From: Candidatus Thorarchaeota archaeon SMTZ1-45
Lineage (GTDB): Archaea; Asgardarchaeota; Thorarchaeia; Thorarchaeales; Thorarchaeaceae
NCBI GenBank assembly: GCA_001563335.1
Contig: LRSL01000098.1
Coordinates: forward strand, 1-38,520
Direction of reading: 5' to 3'
DNA: 38,520 nt
The notes beneath the pieces are model-generated. The model did no database searches. It was not told the DNA's origin and saw only the letters and a list, made by a program, of their open reading frames with translations. Made by a program: the position numbers and the translations under genes. This document shows, piece by piece, positions 34,701 to 38,520 of the stretch; position 1 is the first letter of the stretch; the number at the start of each line of letters is the position of its first letter.

Positions 34701-34879
34701 TTGGCTCTTATGATGTATACGCAACCGCTATAGGGCAGGCTGTCCCTGGAACTGAGTGGAATTTCGCCACTCTGACTGTGGTACAAGACTATACAGTACT
34801 GGCAGTAGGAGCCATCGTCCTTATCATGGGTTGTGGCATAATGGTGATTTTGCGACGTAGGAGAGATGCTATAGCTTGA
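31721..34879 (+). CDS. Large surface-anchored subtilisin-like serine protease
   Basis: A 1052-residue secreted S8 protease; ATG 31721 follows AGAGGGA. A signal peptide (1-24) and propeptide-like region precede the catalytic domain. The triad is D159 (VLDTG), H297 (GHGTH) and S604 (GGTSMAS), with AAGN as oxyanion segment. The D-to-H interval spans 138 residues and contains acidic loops (DIDGD, DVDD, DENDD) and the phrase VRGVNLTQ; the 19616 gene has the same insertion with RGVNLT, so they are paralogues. The C-terminal half holds beta-rich domains, one with a DOMON/dehydrogenase-like look (DTDSNVGTGQNGAD). A membrane helix (1025-1043) and RRRR tail end it. Confidence 0.92.
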   Translation: MYRKYFILTILLLPLFVTSTSVATHLELNSVQSLPNSSIESRLRMEVQSSSNSVSALLEFEDTLTRSEIQYAESLGISFVRRGSSIVHVGRIYSVQVNEIKSLQALSELGLIRATSGSKQYIPSISSSVPEIRANEVWTNLHKDGGAVNGSGVTIAVLDTGTLWTHPSFWRASPGEYQTIDSGPYFFVDIDGDMVEDNDEGPIRAIANSISGSDFSYASDYMYIDVDDVPGFSYASGDRWIGGIDENDDNVITLGVENVTLLDIPKVAILYDQENANVYVRGVNLTQAVAIGDDHGHGTHVASTIAGGQIGMTSYVGVAPGADLIIIKSELQSADILDGISFAIENDADIINMSFSSYLGFLDGTDVEDLAVSEAFLRHGVLTTAAAGNLGNKNKHARFSAASGSSGSALMRVDDVVVSRAPFLSLLWHSSDDNEKVILTPPSGEPIDLGTFSSIAQQSWAHQDENLVAYIFADVSIRGLNNVIIQVSADEHMWANGIWNITVTNDSGELVWIDGFAWDGRWETTHLTFQTALDSGRSISSPASADCAVAVAAYSEVSSGIMSESSRGPRIDGSPKPTVAAPGDNIRAANNILPSLWISKGGTSMASPHIAGVLALIRQASGENSAWLDYSALVNGAGGQTSHFETASINWGHGLADSLWSVIQVLDSPGSNDTTISDWHGLGDFILDSTDPSIFGGHDIISVKSFLDNDTLSLAVTMRDVPDFQGTDILTIEWDTDSNVGTGQNGADTVVNVTAGSANVFDWYGSSYIESSSSAEWITDANSVILSIDGITLGTRGIISLMTHNVTMANIDQAGPGTLTDTLYPVMKRLWLEFNDGSMLIHLSTNDRDTPKSMQEVAWSIVNGPLNILNSSSRLGESDFVISVPEDLISSPNINSLLLNITSESSTLFLPLVLLSTQIGPQLSFSSATLDRPVVRVGFLINERITGELVLEGYILASIVYVAFHSETGSWLNFTLSSTTGVYDFEISPSYFQLGSYDVYATAIGQAVPGTEWNFATLTVVQDYTVLAVGAIVLIMGCGIMVILRRRRDAIA

Positions 34880-36156
34880 AAATCATTATCGTCGGATATG
34901 GCCCGGGTGGTGCTGCAGCAGCAATTGCCGCAAGGATGTTCAATTCCAAGGCTGAGATTAAAATTATCACTGAGGAAACAATAGAATCGCACAAAAAACC
35001 AGGGGCTTCTATGGCTCTTGAGTTTCCTAACACTCAGAATCTCAAAATAGAAGATTGGTCATTTGAGGCTCTTTCAAAGAAACGTATTGGTATCCTCTCA
35101 GGGACAGTTGTAACTGGTGGAAATTCAAAAACCAAGGAAATCTACATCACACAACCCACCGGTGATGAAACCTTGGAATATGACAAGTTAATTTTAGCAA
35201 CCGGAGGAATTCCCGCAGTACCTGATATACCTGGTATACATCTACCTGGTGTTTTTACAATTCAGACAATGGCTGATACAAGTGAGATTGGAAACCAATT
35301 GACTAGAATGAAATCAATTATTGTTGTTGGTGCTGGTTTTAGTGGTCTTGAAACTGCTGAAAGGCTTCTCTCGACAGGGAAAGATGTCCATCTAATTATT
35401 CGATCAAGACTCATGCGAAAGCAATTGGAAGAACCAATGAGTTCCGAGCTTCAATCACGTCTTCCAAAACGATTGAATGTATATTATGGAAAATCCCCCT
35501 CTTCAGTCATTGGTGAAAAACATGTGGAAGGAGTCATTCTGGGTGACGATGCAATTAGAGCAGATGCTATTTTGTTTATGACTGGAGTAAGACCAAATAC
35601 TGAGTTAGCAGAAAAACTCGGAATAAAGATTGGTCAGTTGGGTGGAGTTGTTGTTGATGAAACTATGAAAACATCTCTTGATGATATATATGCAGTCGGT
35701 GATTGCGTCGAGATGAAAGACACACTGACTGGGAAGCCTCTTCTTTTACCAGTTGGCAGTATTGCAGCTCGTGCGGGTAGACAGGCTGGAGTCATGTCTG
35801 CAGGTGGAACCAAACTATATGATGACACCAATCTTCGATTACAATATGATCGTATATTTGAAACTGATATTGTAGTAATTGGGCACTCCACTACAACCGC
35901 AAAAGCAATGGGCATACAGACAGATGTATACTACTTCGATGATCCTGTGGAATTTACAAAAGTGGCCTTGATAACTTCAGATGACGGTCGTCTTATTGGA
36001 GGTCAAGTAATAGCTTCAAGAATGGGCGCACGTCTTGGATACGAGATTCTTGAAAGAGTCGAGTCTGGAGCAATTCTCAATGAAAAACCTCTTCTCAGAC
36101 CTCGTCATGAGCGCCTAAAGGAATATCTAGAGTCAACTTTCGGTCCTATTCGATAG
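34876..36156 (+). CDS. FAD/NAD(P)-dependent oxidoreductase lacking redox Cys
   Basis: A 426-residue flavoprotein of the pyridine nucleotide-disulphide oxidoreductase class. FAD-binding GYGPGG (residues 7-12), the second nucleotide-binding VVGAGFSGLETAE, the ATGG segment and AVGDC confirm both dinucleotide folds. In CoA-disulphide reductases and NADH oxidases a Cys lies near residue 42; here the equivalent stretch KPGASMALE has none, and the only Cys is in AVGDC. So disulphide or peroxide chemistry through that Cys is not possible. TTG 34876 overlaps the subtilase stop (TTGA), so translation is coupled. Substrate unknown. Confidence 0.87.
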   Translation: MKIIIVGYGPGGAAAAIAARMFNSKAEIKIITEETIESHKKPGASMALEFPNTQNLKIEDWSFEALSKKRIGILSGTVVTGGNSKTKEIYITQPTGDETLEYDKLILATGGIPAVPDIPGIHLPGVFTIQTMADTSEIGNQLTRMKSIIVVGAGFSGLETAERLLSTGKDVHLIIRSRLMRKQLEEPMSSELQSRLPKRLNVYYGKSPSSVIGEKHVEGVILGDDAIRADAILFMTGVRPNTELAEKLGIKIGQLGGVVVDETMKTSLDDIYAVGDCVEMKDTLTGKPLLLPVGSIAARAGRQAGVMSAGGTKLYDDTNLRLQYDRIFETDIVVIGHSTTTAKAMGIQTDVYYFDDPVEFTKVALITSDDGRLIGGQVIASRMGARLGYEILERVESGAILNEKPLLRPRHERLKEYLESTFGPIR

Positions 36157-38520
36157 CTGGTGGTGGTAGTTCCCATTCATCCTCGTCCTGTTGAGGTTCA
36201 ATTGGTCTTTGCGGAGGTTTTGGTCGACCTCTAACCCTTGTTAGAATGACATATCCAAGACCAATTCCTACAACTCCTAGAAGTGAATAAATAACTGCCA
36301 ACACGACAATATCATCCGCAGCATCAACTGGAACTAGGATTGTCTTTTGAAACAGCTTTATGTTTCCCTCTGAATCTATAGCTCTAACTTGGATGGAGAA
36401 GAATCCTCCACCATTGAAAACAAATGAGGTCCAGAATTTGTAGCCTAATTCCTCATTGATAGTACCTGTAAGGTTTACACCACGTGGTCCAATCACACTA
36501 ATTGTTACATCTTCAAGATCCTCATCAAAAACATATGCGGTCACATTTGCTTCTTCACCAAATTCGCCTAGACTTAGTTTTACATCGAAGACTCGTGGTG
36601 CATTTGGTAAAATTGCAGTTGCTAGATTTCTAAGTAGTCTAAGATTGTCCGCACCTGCACTTATTGCATCATACAGGATATCATCATACAAGGTCGAACC
36701 ATCTGAAATGACAAAGACTTGGCCATGACCATACTCTGCAGTAGCAACGATGGCATGTGTCCTTGCAGCATCTTCCCAGAGCAAGCCCCTTGCATTAGAT
36801 ACACTTGGGTCAATATGAAGCGTGCTGCCCTGAAGGACATAGAGATTGTTCACTCCGTCCATCAGTGGATTATCCTCCACATAGCCGCTATAATTAGCTC
36901 CGTAGACTAATCCATATCCATCTATCCCAAATCCGATTGGGCGTTCTTCACATTGAATTCCAAATGGCTCGAGAATTGCATTATAATCATTGAAGGCAAA
37001 TGTTGCAGCACCAGTATCTGGATTAAACGACTCTGAGAATACTAGAAGAGTTCCTCCATTCTCAACAAATGCGTGCAAAGCCGCTACTTCCCCCTCAGAA
37101 TATGCGGTTTCAGTATCCATGATAGTGAATGCATCGGCGCTTGAAATTGTACTCAAATCGATGTAACTCTGAATGATATCTTCAGGATTACCAAACTCGG
37201 ACACTACCATTCCTTGTTCTCTCAAATATTCTGTGAAGTATCCATAATATGAAGGTTGGTCGATATCTCCATTGATGCCAGTGCTATGATGCTCCATATC
37301 TACCATCATCCTACCACCAAAGAGCGTAATCGAGTATATGATTTCAGTTGATGCAACGACATCATTTCCTTGAGTAAGATTAAGGTAACCAGTATACAAT
37401 CCTGCAGACGAAAGTGCAATATCCTCAGTCACTTCAAGTTCAATCCCAAAGTATGAATACCCTGTTGTAACAAACACCTGATTTTGGTTTGCACTTAGAA
37501 ACTGACTTGCATTCCCAACAACTGTGATGTCAACTAATCCAACTGTATGTGTTGAGATGATCGTTACATTCTGAGGCGGGCGAGTATCCCCGACTATAAG
37601 GACTTGTTTACTCCATGGTAGAGTTGGGACACTCCGTGGAGTCATCAACGTAATATCCCGAGATGAGTTAATTAGAAGTTGAGATGCACGTGATACATTC
37701 GCTAATCCCCATCCTTGACTCATTGGGTCTGCGTCAAGGTCAGTAGCAGTACTCATCAAAGCTGCTTTTGCCTCAATCGGAGTTAGAGCTAAATGCTTCT
37801 GTGATAGAAGTGCAATTAAGCCTGCTACCATCGGAGTTGAGGCTGAAGTTCCTGACCAACGTGTATAGTTTGATCCAAACTGACTAATATTGTACCTAGG
37901 ATATTCAAGCTCATTAACGACATTACCTCTCCCTGAAACTACTAGATTTCCTGGTGCAACAATATCTGGTTTTGCAGTATACCCCTTTGGATTTGAAACT
38001 GTTCTCAATACTGGGCCAACACTACTAAATGCTACAATCCCACTATCCCCATATGATGAACCAACTGTAACTGCTTTTTCTGCTATACCAGGTGAATTAA
38101 TTGTGAACGCTGCTGGTCCTGAATTACCAGCAGCCACAACAACAGATATACCCGCAGCAATAGCATTTTCAATTTCACTTAACGAAGGTTCCACAAGGAA
38201 AGTATTATCCATCCACTCTCCTCCTAGACTGAGGCTTATCACATCAACATTCTGTTCGATTGCAAATTCAATTCCTTGGGCGATAACATCATCTTCACCA
38301 GCTCCTGATCCTTCTAGTACTTTGATTGCCAGTAAATTTGCACCAGGTGCAATTCCCTTGAGAAGTCCGCCGCTTGCAGTTCCATCCCCTACCGCATTCC
38401 ATGCACAAGCAGTTCCGTGACCATTGTCATCGTATGCATTTATTCCATTTGCTGGATTCATGTCATCATTGCCATTGATTAAGTCCTTGAACCCAATTAG
38501 CTGGTCCTGAAGGTCTGGAT
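36146..38520 (-). CDS. Third subtilisin-like protease with GATase-like domain, 5'-truncated by window edge
   Basis: The frame remains open to base 38520 and enters with PDLQDQL, the piece that follows the catalytic Asp in subtilases, so signal peptide and Asp lie beyond the window. Visible are His (GHGTA), the AAGNSGP segment and Ser in WSGTSAST. After the catalytic domain comes a beta-rich part, then a region resembling the glutamine-amidotransferase-like/DUF4350 fold (YFTEYLREQGM, SEGEVAALHAFVENGGTLLVFSES, YGHGQVFVISDGS). An Ig-like domain, one membrane helix near the C-terminus and a polar Pro-rich tail end it. There is no long D-to-H insertion: the two are close. It ends convergent with the oxidoreductase gene, overlapping by 11 nt. 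Confidence 0.9.
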   Translation of the reverse strand, partial: PDLQDQLIGFKDLINGNDDMNPANGINAYDDNGHGTACAWNAVGDGTASGGLLKGIAPGANLLAIKVLEGSGAGEDDVIAQGIEFAIEQNVDVISLSLGGEWMDNTFLVEPSLSEIENAIAAGISVVVAAGNSGPAAFTINSPGIAEKAVTVGSSYGDSGIVAFSSVGPVLRTVSNPKGYTAKPDIVAPGNLVVSGRGNVVNELEYPRYNISQFGSNYTRWSGTSASTPMVAGLIALLSQKHLALTPIEAKAALMSTATDLDADPMSQGWGLANVSRASQLLINSSRDITLMTPRSVPTLPWSKQVLIVGDTRPPQNVTIISTHTVGLVDITVVGNASQFLSANQNQVFVTTGYSYFGIELEVTEDIALSSAGLYTGYLNLTQGNDVVASTEIIYSITLFGGRMMVDMEHHSTGINGDIDQPSYYGYFTEYLREQGMVVSEFGNPEDIIQSYIDLSTISSADAFTIMDTETAYSEGEVAALHAFVENGGTLLVFSESFNPDTGAATFAFNDYNAILEPFGIQCEERPIGFGIDGYGLVYGANYSGYVEDNPLMDGVNNLYVLQGSTLHIDPSVSNARGLLWEDAARTHAIVATAEYGHGQVFVISDGSTLYDDILYDAISAGADNLRLLRNLATAILPNAPRVFDVKLSLGEFGEEANVTAYVFDEDLEDVTISVIGPRGVNLTGTINEELGYKFWTSFVFNGGGFFSIQVRAIDSEGNIKLFQKTILVPVDAADDIVVLAVIYSLLGVVGIGLGYVILTRVRGRPKPPQRPIEPQQDEDEWELPPPAIE

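Noticed and set aside
37890..38420. A 176-codon open frame opposite the third subtilase
   Set aside because: Antisense to the catalytic domain with conserved GHGTA and GTSAS motifs; no fold or start signal of its own.

Overview
The window reads as chromosomal DNA from an AT-rich archaeon. It carries a replication factor C (RFC) small-subunit gene, an XPB/Rad25 helicase, a RIO1-type kinase, an RNA-polymerase-type zinc ribbon, a GTPBP1-like GTPase, TATA-box promoters (several apparently leaderless), frequent GTG/TTG starts, and large surface proteases with Thr-rich stalks and one C-terminal membrane anchor. This mix would fit an Asgard-type archaeon, but that placement is inference. I see no tRNA, rRNA, CRISPR array, insertion sequence or phage gene. 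Genes are closely packed on both strands, with many convergent 4-17 nt overlaps.

Left part (1-7.8 kb): an RFC small-subunit paralogue cut by the window edge, a DUF2240-like small protein, an APH-type phosphotransferase, XPB, a ~545-bp structured intergenic region, RIO1 kinase with a hairpin leader, an ACT-like protein, a membrane-anchored winged-helix/zinc-ribbon protein, a decayed D-threonine-aldolase/alanine-racemase-type gene interrupted by an in-frame TAG, and a DinB-like protein.

Middle (7.8-19.5 kb): a radical SAM/SPASM enzyme with a fused PqqD-like domain; a small unknown protein; a DUF2207-like membrane protein ending in a striking Cys/His repeat tail (CHSA units) and followed directly by a metallophosphoesterase; a membrane OB-fold protein; a zinc metalloprotease; a multi-pass membrane protein; a universal stress protein; a three-gene unit (winged-helix regulator plus two small proteins sharing a motif) with a TATA box flanked by an inverted repeat; and a CLC chloride transporter.

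Right part (19.6-38.5 kb): two large paralogous surface subtilases and a third, different subtilase at the edge; DUF1015-serC; an Rpb9/TFS-type zinc ribbon; a terpenoid-cyclase-toroid protein overlapping an O6-alkylguanine-DNA alkyltransferase; two proteins of unknown function; an unlisted 47-residue membrane protein; a GTPBP1-like GTPase; and an FAD-dependent oxidoreductase translationally coupled to the second subtilase.

The most unusual items are the CHSA tail (seven repeats, five codon spellings, one amino-acid sequence) next to a radical SAM maturase-like enzyme, the structured region upstream of RIO1, the self-contained regulator/small-protein unit at 16.7-18.0 kb, and the truncated aldolase-family pseudogene.
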